Positions 49,010 through 60,138 of a DNA stretch of 64,000 bases are shown here, one piece after another. Where the stretch lies: positions 125,154,712 to 125,218,711 of the forward strand of contig BTPG01000002.1 of the NCBI GenBank assembly GCA_036245525.1. Direction: 5' to 3'. Origin of the DNA: Semisulcospira habei (taxonomy: Eukaryota > Mollusca > Gastropoda > Semisulcospiridae). How positions within the stretch are numbered: position 1 is the first letter of the stretch; every line of letters starts with the position of its first letter. Position numbers and translations under genes: made by a program. The notes below the pieces were generated by a model, which was not told where the DNA came from, did no database searches, and saw only the letters and a program-made list of their open reading frames with translations.

Positions 49010-50520
49010 CGGAATTCAGTGAAGAGAAGAAAGAGGAAGAGAGACAAGATACCCCTAAGTAAAACTGACATCGGACAAGGGAATATGGACATGTGGCAAC
49101 GTGAAAGGCAAGAGCTTGGCTTGACTGCCCATCTAGAATTTGTCCTTTTCCTGCTGAATCAGTAATCTACGGTCTTTGTCGATCTTCCTATAGTTCCGTG
49201 AGCGCTAGTGATTTTCAGAATTTATTATCTTCAGTAGAATTTTATCTCTTACTGATTTCGCAAAATTTAAACCTGTTTTATCACATAGTTACGAGCTAGT
49301 TATGACATTTTATGCTGCAAAGAACATAAAACTACGGTGTGCGTTAAAGTTGCACATCGCTGGTCGTAACATGTTTTCGTCTGTGCGGGCTCTCATTCAC
49401 TCGATTCACAGAGGTAGTGTTTTTGCTGCGATGGTGCATTTGTCGTTTCCAATGATGCTTTCAGTTACGTAGACTTCGATGTGTGAGATGTGGGTATAAA
49501 TACCAATGTTCTGTTTCAATGATGGAACGCGTTGGGTGTTTCCGAGGTAAAGGATCAAAGGTCTAACTAGGCACCGTGGACGCAGGCTCGCCGGCTTTGC
49601 CAGTCAAATAAGCCACGCCATCGGCACGAACGTTACTAGAAAATACTAGCAGGTGAAGCGGAACCCGCATTGTGATTTTGACAGCATAGCGAGTATGGAA
49701 GGTTTATTCTACTATCGCGTGAAAAATTACGTCAAAGGGATGCCGGAAAACATCAGTACACGTGTACACTGACATGCGTGTACACCACACCGATGACCTC
49801 GAGATCTGCAGTACTGCGATACACTGATAGTCGGCCGGGTTCTGCATTGCGACGTAGGCTCATAAAATTAATATGCATATTAATTCAAAACAAGGCCGAT
49901 GCAGACGATAAAAACTCGGGTACAAAAACAATACACCCTCCAAACGATAAATTTCGACATTTGGCATTGTACTTACATCATAAAGCTCTAAGACAGTGCA
50001 CAAAGGACCTATACACATACTGTTTAATGCAAGTCGGCAAACATCAACAGGAGTTGGAATTTGTTTCACTATGAAAGCAGAAATGCTAAGTTCGCAAGTT
50101 CATAATACAATTAAAGTACCATTATACGTAAATCTAATGACACATTTCAGCACCATTTGTATTCATTATGCCTTGTTGAGAAACCTAATGAACTTAACGA
50201 CAGTTTGAACATGCAGCAAACACACACGCGCAATCGCACTTATTTATTCTGTGCACCCGTTAGCGTGTCAATCTATTTTTAGCTGTTTCTCGTACTGATA
50301 CTGTTGTATTTATAGAGCAGAGTGGAGTCATTGTCAGGTTACTTGATAGTATGACGACCTGTGCTGACCTGGATTCTCCTGTGTCTAAATGAACCACAAC
50401 TAGACATGTGTGTAGTGTTTCGTAACCATCTGTTACAAACGTATATATCTGAACAGTTACAGCGGTAGTGGGCCTTTAAAATCTCGCATTACTGAAGCGA
50501 AAACTGATCATGACGTACTG
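49010..50520. other. Largest stretch without recognisable repeats
   Basis: No repeat family from elsewhere in the window is present except single-copy scraps. A perfect palindrome ATTAATATGCATATTAAT lies at 49867-49884. The open frame starting at 49778 (98 codons) has no known motif. This is the most likely place for unique host DNA, such as an intron or intergenic sequence. Confidence 0.45.
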
Positions 50521-50525
50521 GCTCA

Positions 50526-50719
50526 CCTGTATGAGTGAGCTTAGTCCTGCGCCAGCTTCTAAGCAAGGTGCTCAGCGGAGCACCTGGCTTAGTGGCTGGC
50601 GCAGGACTAAGCTCACTATATAGCGCAGCACCTTGCTGAGTAGCTGGCGCAGGACTAAGCTCACTATATAGCGCAGCACCTTGCTGAGTGGCTGGCACAG
50701 GACTAAGCTCACTATATAG
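50526..50719. repeat. Hairpin plus 48-bp tandem repeat, left block
   Basis: GTGAGCTTAGTCCTGCGCCA (50527) is the reverse complement of TGGCGCAGGACTAAGCTCAC (50599). The right arm then repeats in tandem with GCGCAGCACCTTGCTGAGTG about three times. Confidence 0.87.
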
Positions 50720-51513
50720 TTTTCTGGAAATGAATGTACAGAAAACCAAGGAACTCGTCACTGATGACAGGAAAGTTGATGATATTTTTGTACCTGTCTC
50801 GATTAATAATCAACCTGTAGAGGTGGTCACTGAATTTAAGTACAGTCGTGGATAGTGGGCTGTCCTTCACTGGAAACACTGATCTGATTGTGAAAAAAGC
50901 AAACCAGCGTCTGTACCTTCTTAGGAAACTGAGAAGTTTTGATGTCAGTTCCAGGGTTTTAGAATCCGTTTATAGAAGCCTGATCGAAAGCATACTGACG
51001 TTTAACATCACTGCTTGGTATGGCAATCTCAGTATGAAAAACAGGGGCAGACTGTCACGTATCGTCAGAACAGCTGAGAAGATCATTGGCCTAGGACAGT
51101 ACCCAGTAGATGATCTTTACCATAGAGCTGTCCAAAGGATAGCTGCTAGCATTGTCGATGATCCTAGTCACCCACTCTCTGATCAGTTTCAAATGCTACC
51201 ATCAGGCAGACGTTTCAACGTGCCACTTGCCAAAAGGAATGTTTTTAAAGAAGTCTTTTATTCCAACTGCTGTCTCGATTTTGAACTCTCGTTTATAACG
51301 CCGCGATAAGTATGATCTACTTAACATTACCTCCCATCTTGTGACAGATTGCTTGTGATAGATTGCTTGTGATAGATTGCTGCAATGATAATTTTTCATG
51401 ATATGCTTTTGCAGCGTTTGTTAATGTCTTATATTGTTGTTTCATGACGAGCCGAAAGGCAAATTTCTGTCGTGCCTGGACTCGAACAGACAATAAAGTT
51501 GTATTGTATTGTA
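50720..51513 (+). mobile_element. LINE C 3' end inserted in the 48-bp repeat
   Basis: Both flanks are the same 48-bp repeat, interrupted at CACTATATAG | GCGCAGC. The 3' end has AATAAA (51491) and the tail TTGTATTGTATTGTA. The insertion is truncated at the RT C-terminus. Confidence 0.85.
50726..51309 (+). pseudogene. LINE C reverse transcriptase C-terminal region, frameshifted
   Basis: EMNVQKTKELVTDDRKVDD is followed by VPVSINNQPVEVVTEFKY, then a one-base shift near 50843. The second block from 50848 reads VDSGLSFTGNTD-like, NQRLYLLRKLRSFDVSSRVL, YRSLIESILTFNITAWYGNL, LGQYPVDDLYHRAVQRIA and LPSGRRFNVPLAKRNVFKE. This is the thumb and tail region of L2/CR1-like LINEs. The YxDD motif is upstream and absent. 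Confidence 0.85.
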
Positions 51514-51760
51514 GCGCAGCACCTTGCTGAGTGGCTGGCGCAGGACTAAGCTCACTATATAGCGCAGCACCTTGCTGAGTAGCTGGCACAGGACCAAGTT
51601 CACTCACTCATGCAACTGACCCACCGTTTTTTACCGCCGAGGGCAGAGTTCTTGATACGCTGCGTTCCCGTGTTGCATCCACCTCTCTGTATTTGCTGCT
51701 TGGTTTTTGTGCTAAACAGCCAGCCGTCAGTAAATACAGAGGTGGATACAGGAGTTTCAG
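51514..51760. repeat. 48-bp tandem repeat, right block, and an inverted repeat
   Basis: Two further repeat units run to about 51608. Then ATCCACCTCTCTGTATTT (51678) faces AAATACAGAGGTGGAT (51733), a hairpin with about 35 bp of loop. Confidence 0.83.
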
Positions 51761-51851
51761 TAAGTATACCGCCCAGTCTGACGCAGGCTGAGCCACAGTG
51801 AAAGCTGTCTGGCAGCGACATTAGGAAAAACGCCCTGAGATCAGTCGCACG

Positions 51852-51948
51852 AACAAGCTTAAATCCTGCGCAAGCCACTAAGCCAGGTGCTTCTGTAGAG
51901 GAGCACGTTACTTAGTGTCTTACGCAGGATTTAAGCCCACTCATACAT
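51852..51948. repeat. Hairpin related to 50526
   Basis: AAGCTTAAATCCTGCGCAAG and CCACTAAGCCAGGTGC against GAGCACGTTACTTAGTGTC and TTACGCAGGATTTAAGC. A diverged sister of the 50526 hairpin with TTAAATCCTGCG/CGCAGGATTTAA on both arms. Confidence 0.8.
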
Positions 51949-52826
51949 ATGACTGCTGGGTCCCTATCTGTGGTTCTACCGACAAAACCGACTGGGTAAT
52001 AAGACTCGCTTGACAAGCATCTTATCTTGGGATCAGAATGTATATTTGGGTCTGTGCCGTGGAGCTGTACCTCAGGCTAAATGGCAAACAGAAACCTAAG
52101 CACATCCCGTCAAATTCTCGAAAAAGGATTATCTCCCACATCATCAGCGGCGCAGAAAAAAATGTTTTTCATCGGGTGTGGGTGGATGTGGAGCGGGCTG
52201 CGGGGGCTGGGGGGGGGGGGGGAAGGAGGTGGCGTGCCTGACATGTTACTTAAACAAGGGGATGCGGAGAGAGGGAGCCAAGAGTTCAACCCTCGAAAAC
52301 TTAGACGGGGATAGTGGGAGAGGGAGGGGGGCAGGGGGGGGGGGGAGGGAGGGGCGGTAATTAAAAGCGTCACTCTAACCTGGTACAAGACGAGGATTTC
52401 ATCCCAAAGTCTACCGTATTGTTTGGAGCTCACATGCGTTTATCTTTTAGAAACATTCAGAGTTGTTCATACTTTTAGGATTATAATGCCGATCCATTTC
52501 CCTCCTCTCTAAGCAAAACTCTGATCGACACACACGTCAGCGCACACAAATAAAGACGGACACACGGCGCTTCCCGCCATTAGTACGCTCTGTCGGCTCG
52601 TGTAGCGACAGGAATTCATCTCCTTCTACTCTAACCCACCCTCTCCCACGGATCCACACACAATGGCACACAGAAATAAAGACGGACACACGGCGATACC
52701 CGCCATTCGTAAGCTCTGTGGTCTGGCGTAGCACAGCTATTCTGAAGAAGAATTTTCAATACGGTAGACAAAAACACAAACAATTTTTATGAGATTTTGC
52801 TCTTCAAAAATGTTTTATTCTCCAAA
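51949..52826. other. No gene; G-rich runs and a direct duplication
   Basis: G tracts at 52210-52222 and 52326-52345. About 50 bp (AAATAAAGACGGACACACGG with CCCGCCATT) occurs at 52545-52593 and again at 52673-52727. Confidence 0.6.
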
Positions 52827-52827
52827 T

Positions 52828-54406
52828 AATTATTTAAAGGGGGGCCCCCTAAGAAATGGAAAATTCTTGCAGGCTGCTCCTGAATCGGCTGGTACCTGCC
52901 ATCGCTGAAGACCAACTCCCAGAGGGCCAGTGTGGCTTCAGAGCAAACAGGAGCACCACAGATATGGTCTTTGTGCTGAGACAGCTTCAGGAGAAGTGCC
53001 GCGAGCAGAACAAAGGGCTGTACGTAACGTTTGTCGACCTAACAAAAGCGTTCGACACTGTGAGCAGGCAAGGCATGTGGCAGATCCTGGAGCGACTTGG
53101 CTGTCCCCCAAAGTTCCTCAGCATGATTGTCCAGCTACACGAGGACCAGCAAGGCCAGGTCAGACTCAACAATGTTCTCTCAGAACCATTCCCTATTCTC
53201 AACGGCGTAAAGCAGGGCTGCGTGCTGGCACCGACCCTCTTCACCATCTTTTTTAGCATGATGTTGAAGCAGGCCACAGTAGACCTCGGTGATGACGATG
53301 CAGTGTACATCAGGTATCGTCTCGATGGCAGCCTGTTCAACCTCAGACGACTGCAAGCCCACACGAAAACCCTAGACCAACTGATTCGTGAGCTGCTTTT
53401 TGCTGATGACGCTGCCCTCGTTGCACACACAGAGAGAGCCCTGCAGCGCATCACGTCCTGCTTCGCAGACGCTGCCCAGCTCTTTGGACTCGAGGTCAGT
53501 CTGAAAAAGACAGAAGTCCTCCATCAGCCGGCACCCAAGACAGTGTATCGCCCTCCTCACATCACCATTGGCGAGTCTGAACTAAAGTCAGTGCACCAGT
53601 TTACTTACCTTGGCTGCATTATCACGTCGGACGCCAAACTGGACAGGGAGCTTGACAGCAGGCTGGCAAAAGCGAACAGCGCTTTCGGGCGACTTTTCAA
53701 GCGGGTGTGGCACAATCAACAGCTGAAAACAGGCACCAAGATCAGCGTGTACAAAGCTGTGGTCCTCACCACCCTGCTGTATGGTTCCGAGTCCTGGGCC
53801 CTCTACCGCAGCCAACTACGACTCCTCGAACGTTTCCACCAGCGCTGCCTGCGTACCATCCTGGGCATTCACTGGAGTGACTATGTCACCAACGTCGAGG
53901 TCCTCGAACAGGCTGAAACTGTGAGCATCGAGGCCTTGCTGCTGCGGACACAGCTCCGCTGGGCGGGGCAAATCTCCAGGATGGAGGATCATCACCTACC
54001 AAAGATCACCCTGTTCGGCGAGCTTGCTACTGGACACCGTGACAGAGGGGCACCAAAGAAGAGATACAAAGACTGTCTCAAGAAGTCACTTAGTGCCTGC
54101 CAAATCGACCACCACCAGTGGTCCTCGCTTGCTGTTGACCGTGACACCTGGCGCTCCACCATTTACAAGGCAGTTGTCTCCTTTGAGGACTCTCGCAGAG
54201 CTAGCCTTAAGGACAAGCGGCTCAGGAGAAAAAAACAGAGATGCCGCAACTCAGAACCCTGGCCATACCTCCCCCTGCAGCCACTGCGGTCGAACCTGCC
54301 TGTCCCGGATTGGCCTCCGCAGCCACGAACAAGCCTGCAGACGTCGTGGGCAACTCCTATAAAATCTTCGTTCGCGAAGTCAAGCCAAGAGAGGAATTAT
54401 TTAAAG
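52828..54406 (+). mobile_element. LINE B copy 4 with AATTATTTAAAG duplications
   Basis: The 12-bp duplications are at 52828-52839 and 54395-54406. LINE B sequence starts at about 52855 after 15 extra bases (GGGGGCCCCCTAAGA), which include a perfect G5C5 palindrome. The 3' end is the family CTTCGTTCGCGAAG (54366-54379) then TCAAGCCAAGAGAGG. Confidence 0.92.
52856..54362 (+). pseudogene. LINE B reverse transcriptase with a C-terminal frameshift
   Basis: The frame opens at ATG 52856 and carries the RT: LLNRLVPAIAEDQLPEGQCG, FVDLTKAFDTVSR, GVKQGCVLAPTLF, FADDAALVA and GAPKKRYKDCLKKSL. In the A7 run near 54229-54235 there is one A more than in copies 1 and 3, so the knuckle region is thrown out of frame and the protein runs on to 54538. 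The intended C-terminus (CSHCGRTCLSRIGLRSHEQA) is still readable in the frame that stops at 54362. WAGQISRM replaces WAGHVSRM. Confidence 0.9.
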
Positions 54407-54540
54407 ATACAATTTTACTTTCATTTTCGCCCCCAAAATATTAAGGAGAAGGAGGGGGCTAAGGGAGGGGGGGGGGAATCACCAATTCAACTATGCCCCC
54501 CCCCCACCCACCCCAACCCCCCCGCCCCCGCCACATGAGA

Positions 54541-54618
54541 CCGAGCGACCATGATAGTTCAGGAGGTGGCCAGGAGGCGCTAAGCTAATGTCACCCCCTT
54601 GAACTGTCATGGTCGATT
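54541..54618. repeat. Degenerate H2 hairpin
   Basis: GCGACCATGATAGTTCAGGA and GGAGGCGCTAAGCTAATGTC with CTTGAACTGTCATGGTCGAT. The left arm is shortened. Confidence 0.75.
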
Positions 54619-54674
54619 TATCTGGTCAGTAGTCTTTAAGAGGGCAACTCCCACATGAACAATTTCTACCACAA

Positions 54675-54870
54675 TTAATCCCTTCAATGCCAGTTTCCAC
54701 AGACTCTCGTTTCTGAAATCTTCGTCAGTGCAACGCCAAAGAGAGCCCACGCCTTACAAACTGGCCCTAGCGAGAGACACAGATCCTCGTGAGCCCCCGC
54801 AACTGCGGGGACTCATGAAGATCTATGTCTTGCAGCTGGTTAGTGTTCACAGTTCTTAGTGAAAGGCTTA
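54675..54870 (+). mobile_element. H1 MITE
   Basis: TTAATCCCTTCAATGCCAGT opens it. The hairpin 54771-54838 has GAGAGACACAGATCCTCGTG and GCGGGGACTCATGAAGATCT. The right terminus (AGTTCTTAGTGAAAGGCTTA) is decayed. Confidence 0.85.
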
Positions 54871-54888
54871 CAAGGCTCCCGTGTGCTG

Positions 54889-54913
54889 ACCCCCCCCCCC
54901 CCCCCCCCCCCCC
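54889..54913 (+). repeat. Poly-C tract
   Basis: Twenty-five C in a row. Confidence 0.95.
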
Positions 54914-55051
54914 GAATGCTACCGCTCGGGTACCCAAGCGCTTCAGCCACAGGCTGGTGGCGGACACAGGGGCCTTTCCACTCCACTGCCTTCCTCCCCC
55001 ACAAATGTGCAGCCGGCCCATCCCAGTCAATCGCATCGTAGAGAGACTGCG

Positions 55052-55272
55052 TGTTCACCCCTTCACTCCCGGCTGACGCACGTCGCGTCGCCGACATCTT
55101 TGTTAACTCAACGCCAAAGACCCCACACGCCCGTCCCGGGAACATGGATACAAAGTAGCGTCAGCAAGAGGCACAGATCCTCATGAGCCCCCGCGACAGC
55201 GGGGTTTCATGAGGATCTGTGTCTCTTGCAGTTTGGTGGTGCCGACTTCTTCTCGGCAGTCAAAGCTGTGAA
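55052..55272 (+). mobile_element. H1 MITE
   Basis: TTCACCCCTTCACTCCCGGC at the left. The hairpin 55165-55231 carries GGCACAGATCC/GGATCTGTGTC, so the ATAG to ACAG change is paired. The right end is CTTCTCGGCAGTCAAAGC. Confidence 0.88.
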
Positions 55273-55390
55273 CAAAATCTGCACGAGACTCAGTACGGCC
55301 TACGCGTCCGTGCCTCCTTTCACATGGACTGTTCAGCGAGTACCGGAAACCGAACTGAACGGCCCGGCGCCTGACTCCTGCTAGGATGGA

Positions 55391-57097
55391 AGCACAGAAG
55401 CACAGTAACTCAGCAAGAAGCACCACGAGAGTCCCTCCACAGAAGCACAGTAACTCAGCAAGAGACAAAGCACCACGAGAGTCCCTCCACATATGCACAG
55501 TAACTCAGCAAGAGACAAAGCACCACGAGAGTCCCTCCACAGAAGCACAGTAACTCAGCAAGAGACAAAGCACCACGTGTGTCCCTCCACAGATGCACAG
55601 TAACTCAGCAAGAGACAAAGCACCACGAGAGTCCCTCCACAGAAGCACAGTAACTCAGCAAGAGACAAAGCACCACGAGAGTCCCTCCACAGAAGCACAG
55701 TCACTCAGCAAGAGACAAAGCACCACGTGTGTCCCTCCACAGATGCACAGTAACTCAGCAAGAGACAAAGCACCACGAGAGTCCCTCCACAGAAGCACAG
55801 TAACTCAGCAAGAGACAAAGCACCACGAGAGTCCCTCCACAGAAGCACAGTAACTCAGCAAGAGACAAAGCACCACGAGAGTCCCTCCACAGAAGCACAG
55901 TAACTCAGCAAGAGACAAAGCACCACGAGAGTCCCTCCACAGAAGCACAGTAACTCAGCAAGAGACAAAGCACCACGAGAGTCCCTCCACAGAAGCACAG
56001 TAACTCAGCAAGAGACAAAGCACCACGTGTGTCCCTCCACAGATGCACAGTAACTCAGCAAGAGACAAAGCACCACGAGAGTCCCTCCACAGAAGCACAG
56101 TAACTCAGCAAGAGACAAAGCACCACGAGAGTCCCTCCACAGAAGCACAGTAACTCAGCAAGAGACAAAGCACCACGAGAGTCCCTCCACAGAAGCACAG
56201 TAACTCAGCAAGAGACAAAGCACCACGTGTGTCCCTCCACAGAAGCACAGTAACTCAGCAAGAGACAAAGCACCACGTGAGTCCCTCCACAGATGCACAG
56301 TAACTCAGCAAGAGACAAAGCACCACGAGAGTCCCTCCACAGAAGCACAGTAACTCAGCAAGAGACAAAGCACCACGAGAGTCCCTCCACAGATGCACAG
56401 TAACTCAGCAAGAGACAAAGCACCACGAGAGTCCCTCCACAGAAGCACAGTAACTCAGCAAGAGACAAAGCACCTCGAGAGTCCCTCCACAGATGCACAG
56501 TAACTCAGCAAGAGACAAAGCACCACGAGAGTCCCTCCACAGAAGCACAGTAACTCAGCAAGAGACAAAGCACCACGTGAGTCCCTCCACAGAAGCACAG
56601 TAACTCAGCAAGAGACAAAGCACCACGTGAGTCCCTCCACAGAAGCACAGTAACTCAGCAAGAGACAAAGCACCACGAGAGTCCCTCCACAGAAGCACAG
56701 TAACTCAGCAAGAGACAAAGCACCACGTGTGTCCCTCCACAGAAGCACAGTAACTCAGCAAGAGACAAAGCACCACGAGAGTCCCTCCACAGAAGCACAG
56801 TAACTCAGCAAGAGACAAAGCACCACGTGAGTCCCTCCACAGAAGCACAGTAACTCAGCAAGAGACAAAGCACCACGTGAGTCCCTCCACAGAAGCACAG
56901 TAACTCAGCAAGAGACAAAGCACCACGAGAGTCCCTCCACAGAAGCACAGTAACTCAGCAAGAGACAAAGCACCACGTGTGTCCCTCCACAGAAGCACAG
57001 TAACTCAGCAAGAGACAAAGCACCACGAGAGTCCCTCCACAGAAGCACAGTAACTCAGCAAGAGACAAAGCACCACGTGAGTCCCTCCACAGATGCA
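55391..57097 (+). repeat. 50-bp satellite, about 34 units
   Basis: Unit landmarks are AGAAGCACAGTAACTCAGCA, AGAGACAAAGCACCACGAGA and GTCCCTCCAC. Variation is concentrated at two sites: AGAAGC versus AGATGC (once ATATGC), and CACGAGA versus CACGTGT or CACGTGA. The last pair creates the palindrome CACGTG in about a third of units. CAGCAAGAGACAAAG resembles the outer arm of the H1 hairpin (CAGCAAGAGACATAG). There are no variable spacers, so this is not a CRISPR array. Confidence 0.97.
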
Positions 57098-57430
57098 CGT
57101 CGTCGACGTTAGAAGCCCGAGCGCATCGTTCCCGAGAACGCAGTATTTCTTGGAAGATGAAACTTGGTTCTCACAGGGCGGCTTGAGGCGTTCTTGCGGC
57201 TTACCTGACTCTTCCACAGCAATCCCAGAAGTCATCGCGATAAAGCAGTTTCCTGCGGGCAGTTCCTCGGTCAGTGCGCACCAAGTACAAGAGGCACACA
57301 CTTTCTTCGGGCGCCTACGGGCTGTTCAATAAAATCTTTGCTTCTATTCTGGCAGAGATGGACATCCCCAGATATATAGTATTATCCGCCTTCACAGTTT
57401 CCGCGCAGTTCCGCAGTCGGCCCATTCCAT
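57098..57430. other. No gene recognised
   Basis: Contains a single scrap of H1-like AAGAGGCACACAC (57287). No coding motif. Confidence 0.4.
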
Positions 57431-57432
57431 CT

Positions 57433-57508
57433 ACTAGAGGCATAGATTTTCATGAGCTCCTGCAGCTGAAAGGCTGCAGGGGCTCATGATAATCTATGCC
57501 TCTTGCTG
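57433..57508. repeat. H1 hairpin with expanded stem
   Basis: GAGGCATAGATTTTCATGAG and CTCCTGCAGCTGAAAGGCTG against CAGGGGCTCATGATAATCTA and TGCCTCTTGC. An additional CAGC/GCTG lengthens the stem. Confidence 0.87.
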
Positions 57509-58038
57509 CCAGAGATGGGCCTCGTTTACACGCTTAGACTCACCATGTCATTGGGATATGAAGAGTACGAGAGTGCGGCTGTCAGAAATTCGCATGACGT
57601 GGCAATTTGGTGCAATTCGCGCCGGCAGCACGCCCACGTGATTGACCTCTGACCTCCTTTACGAAGGCGATGCCACGTCCTCCCACACACCAAATAAACC
57701 CATTTCCCCATCAGCAAGCGGTCCCCGGGAGCCGTGATCGGCCTGCCGTAGTTGCGGGGTCCGCGCACAAACCGCCAACTGCGGCCGAGGTCAATCTTGG
57801 TGACGTGCAGGCGGTGGCACGCTTGACCAGAAACAAGCCCAGCTACTGGAGGGGGGCACGGCTGGACTGAGCCGATAACAATCAGCAGTAGGTTCTTTTC
57901 AGCCAAACACGGCTGCAATGGCTCGATGTGAGTCTGCTTCTCTTGAGCCGGGGTGGAAGAGGCTGCATGCGGGGACGAAAGTTCATATTTTAGAAAATTG
58001 TCAATCAGGCCTTACTTCACGGCCAGTGACCGCAGCTT
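57509..58038. other. No gene; a decayed H3 hairpin
   Basis: 57719-57800 shows GGGAGCCGTGATCGGCCTGC and GGTCCGCGCACAAACCGCCA with CTGCGGCCGAGGTCAATC, an old H3. Confidence 0.5.
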
Positions 58039-58039
58039 G

Positions 58040-58294
58040 TGTTTCTGAAATACGAGTTCATTCAACGCCAAACGGCCCCAGCCCCCCCCCCCCCTCCCCC
58101 TGCTCCCCCCCCCAAAAAAAAAAACAAAAACAAACAAACAAAAACCGAAAAAAAAATATTAAAAAAATGAGTACTAGGTAGCCTCAGCAAGAGGCATAGA
58201 TCCTCATGAGCCCCCGCAACTGCGGGGGTTCATGAGGATCTGTGCCTCTTGCAACCGGATCATGCTCCGATTTTCTCGGCAGTGAAGGGGTTAA
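58040..58294 (+). mobile_element. H1 MITE interrupted by a C/A homopolymer block
   Basis: GTTTCTGAAATACGAGTTCA and TTCAACGCCAAACGGCC are H1 left-half landmarks. A C-rich then A-rich block (58080-58167) replaces the usual 30-40 bp. The hairpin 58188-58253 is near-perfect. The right end CTCGGCAGTGAAGGGGTTAA closes at TTAA. Confidence 0.88.
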
Positions 58295-58316
58295 AAACCG
58301 CATTAGATGGATGAGC

Positions 58317-58393
58317 CCACACCGGTTGTCTCCTTCGATTCGCTATACAGATGTTCAACGATAGCGAATCAAGAGAGACAACCAGTGACTCGG
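58317..58393. repeat. H7 hairpin with a changed loop
   Basis: ACACCGGTTGTCTCCTTCGA and TTCGCTATACAGATGTTCAA against CGATAGCGAATCAAGAGAGA and CAACCAGTG. The loop sequence differs from the other copies. Confidence 0.85.
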
Positions 58394-58895
58394 CCATGGT
58401 AACCAGAGAGAAGAGAGTGATTCCACACTGACCGTTTTTATTTTTTTTAAGTCAAACGTCCAGGGTAGTACGTCCTTAAATCGTTTTGTCCACCACGAAG
58501 AAGATTTCAAAGACGGGGCACCGAGAAGGGTCTAACTTTAAAAAAATATTTTGTTTATTACGCAAGCTAATGAAGCACCAACACTGAAATATCAGAGTCG
58601 ATCCAAATTCCGAAATAGAGCTTGTCCATACAGCCATACTTGGGGGAGCAAAACAAATCTCTACCAAATCCTCAGTACCTTACACCGTCAGAGGAAAACA
58701 GATGTTGATGTGCTAGCCTTTCCAAACACGAGGCCTGGACGGTCTTGGCATGAGTGTCGGTATCGGGACGCGTCTGGACTCTTGCGAATCACTGCAGGAA
58801 AAGGTCCGCGACCTCGTCTCGAGTCCCTGCAAGAGCACGACGTCGTGTGCACATCTACGGATTTGAATCTATATTGCATTACGCGACTAGTCACA
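58394..58895. other. No gene recognised
   Basis: The open frame from 58551 (146 codons) shows no domain and runs into an H6 element, so I do not call it. Confidence 0.4.
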
Positions 58896-58897
58896 TC

Positions 58898-58991
58898 CAC
58901 CCCTCGACTGCTACGGACGATACCAGCTCGCTGGAAAAGACGTGCAGTCCTTTCCGCCGAGATGCGTCGTAAGCAGCAGTCAAGAGGTTAA
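58898..58991 (+). mobile_element. H6 element
   Basis: CCCCTCGACTGCTACGGACG, ATACCAGCTCGCTGGAAAAG, then CCGCCGAGATGCGTCGTAAG and CAGCAGTCAAGAGGTTAA. Confidence 0.83.
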
Positions 58992-59040
58992 ACAGGGTGA
59001 TTCCCTCAGTCTGAGGATGTCAATGAGACCCGTTTCTGGC

Positions 59041-59111
59041 AGCAAAAGGCCATAGATTTTCATGTGCCCCGGCTGCCGCGGGGGCACATGAGAATCTATG
59101 CCTTTTGCAGA
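59041..59111. repeat. H1 hairpin with paired changes
   Basis: GGCCATAGATTTTCATGTGC and CCCGGCTGCCGCGGGGGCAC against CACATGAGAATCTATGCCTT. CATGTGCCCC/GGGGCACATG replaces CATGAGCCCC/GGGGCTCATG in both arms, and AAAAGG/CCTTTT replaces AAGAGG/CCTCTT. Confidence 0.9.
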
Positions 59112-59410
59112 GACGTAAAGAGCTGGCAGAGACAGCGACTGACGACCGAGTTGTACAGCCCCACACCACTTACGAGGCGACCCAAAGAAGTCCGACGTCC
59201 GGAGGAAGAAGATATTTCCCCGAAAGCTCATCTTTTAGGAAGAGACCCAGACGGCGTCAGCTCGATTAACCGTCGCCCATCAGGCTTGATCAGTCTAGCG
59301 AAAGTTTTTTTTGTTGTTGTTGTTTTGTTTTCTCTCTCTCAGGAATAAACCATAGCCAAAATACTTTTTTCCCCTCTCAAAATTTATACCATACTGCAGC
59401 GCTCCTGTAA
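59112..59410. other. No gene recognised
   Basis: A (TTG)n run at 59308-59325. Nothing else recognised. Confidence 0.4.
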
Positions 59411-59413
59411 GCA

Positions 59414-59487
59414 CCACGCACACTGGTTGTCTCCCTCGATTCGCTACCGCTTATCAGCGGTAGCGAATCGAGAAAAACAACCAGTTG
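59414..59487. repeat. H7 hairpin
   Basis: CACACTGGTTGTCTCCCTCG and ATTCGCTACCGCTTATCAGC against GCTGATAAGCGG-type pairing and GAATCGAGAAAAACAACCAG. Confidence 0.9.
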
Positions 59488-59550
59488 TGGAAAATGCTAT
59501 ACAATGCTCGGGGATACGGCCTTGTGGATAGGCTACATGTAACTAAATTA

Positions 59551-59750
59551 ATGTGACCCGTTCCCACGAAAGGGAGCATACGTTAGAAATTTTGAGTTTT
59601 GAGATATTTACACCATTAAAATCTATTAGCCTTACAGTTTAATTTGATGCCAAAACTATTGTTGTAGACCTGTTATTAAGCGAGAAACATGCATTTAAAG
59701 TTAATCACTCAAACTGACCCAAGATGACCCCCAGCACTCTTTTTGGCCCG
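59551..59750 (-). mobile_element. MITE G relative, diverged
   Basis: AATGTGACCCGTTCCCACGA at one end and CTGACCCAAGATGACCCCCA at the other resemble the end and interior of the MITE at 39808-40237. The right terminus is not found. Confidence 0.55.
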
Positions 59751-59950
59751 CAGCTTCATTCGGCGGAGCGCGACTTAAGGTCCCTGTCATGGCAAAAGGT
59801 CAATCAAACATTTTTTTTTTTAACATTAATTAAAAACAAACATGTCGACTCTATTCGGGCTGCAGAGTCTGGCCTAAACTGACACTTAAAGCGACCTGCT
59901 CCAGGGCCGGGTATACTTGGTCCAAACTCGCCACTAATACAACGGGTTTC

Positions 59951-60138
59951 TTAACCCTTTTAGCCCCAGGGTCCCATTTTTCAAATTTTGGAGGTGTTGC
60001 CTAACGACCATGTGCCAGTGGCAGGAGATGGACTGACCATGATAATTCAAGGGTAGTGCCAGATTAGCTTGGCGCTACCCTTGAATTATCATGGTCAATC
60101 CATCTCCTGCTGTAGGGACTGGGGGGCTGAATGGGTTA
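59951..60138 (+). mobile_element. H2 MITE with a collapsed hairpin centre
   Basis: TTAACCCTTTTAGCCCC to GGGGGCTGAATGGGTTA. The centre reads AGATTAGCTTGGCGCTACCC: one arm ends at TTGGCGC and continues directly into CTACCCTTGAATTATC, deleting the inner right arm. Confidence 0.88.

Noticed and set aside
49778..50074. 98-codon plus-strand frame in the unique region
   Set aside because: No motif, no start context or splice pattern that I could support.
55391..57097. CRISPR-like regular repeat
   Set aside because: Units are contiguous 50-bp repeats without unique spacers, in a eukaryotic context.
58551..58991. 146-codon frame
   Set aside because: It runs into the H6 element and shows no domain.
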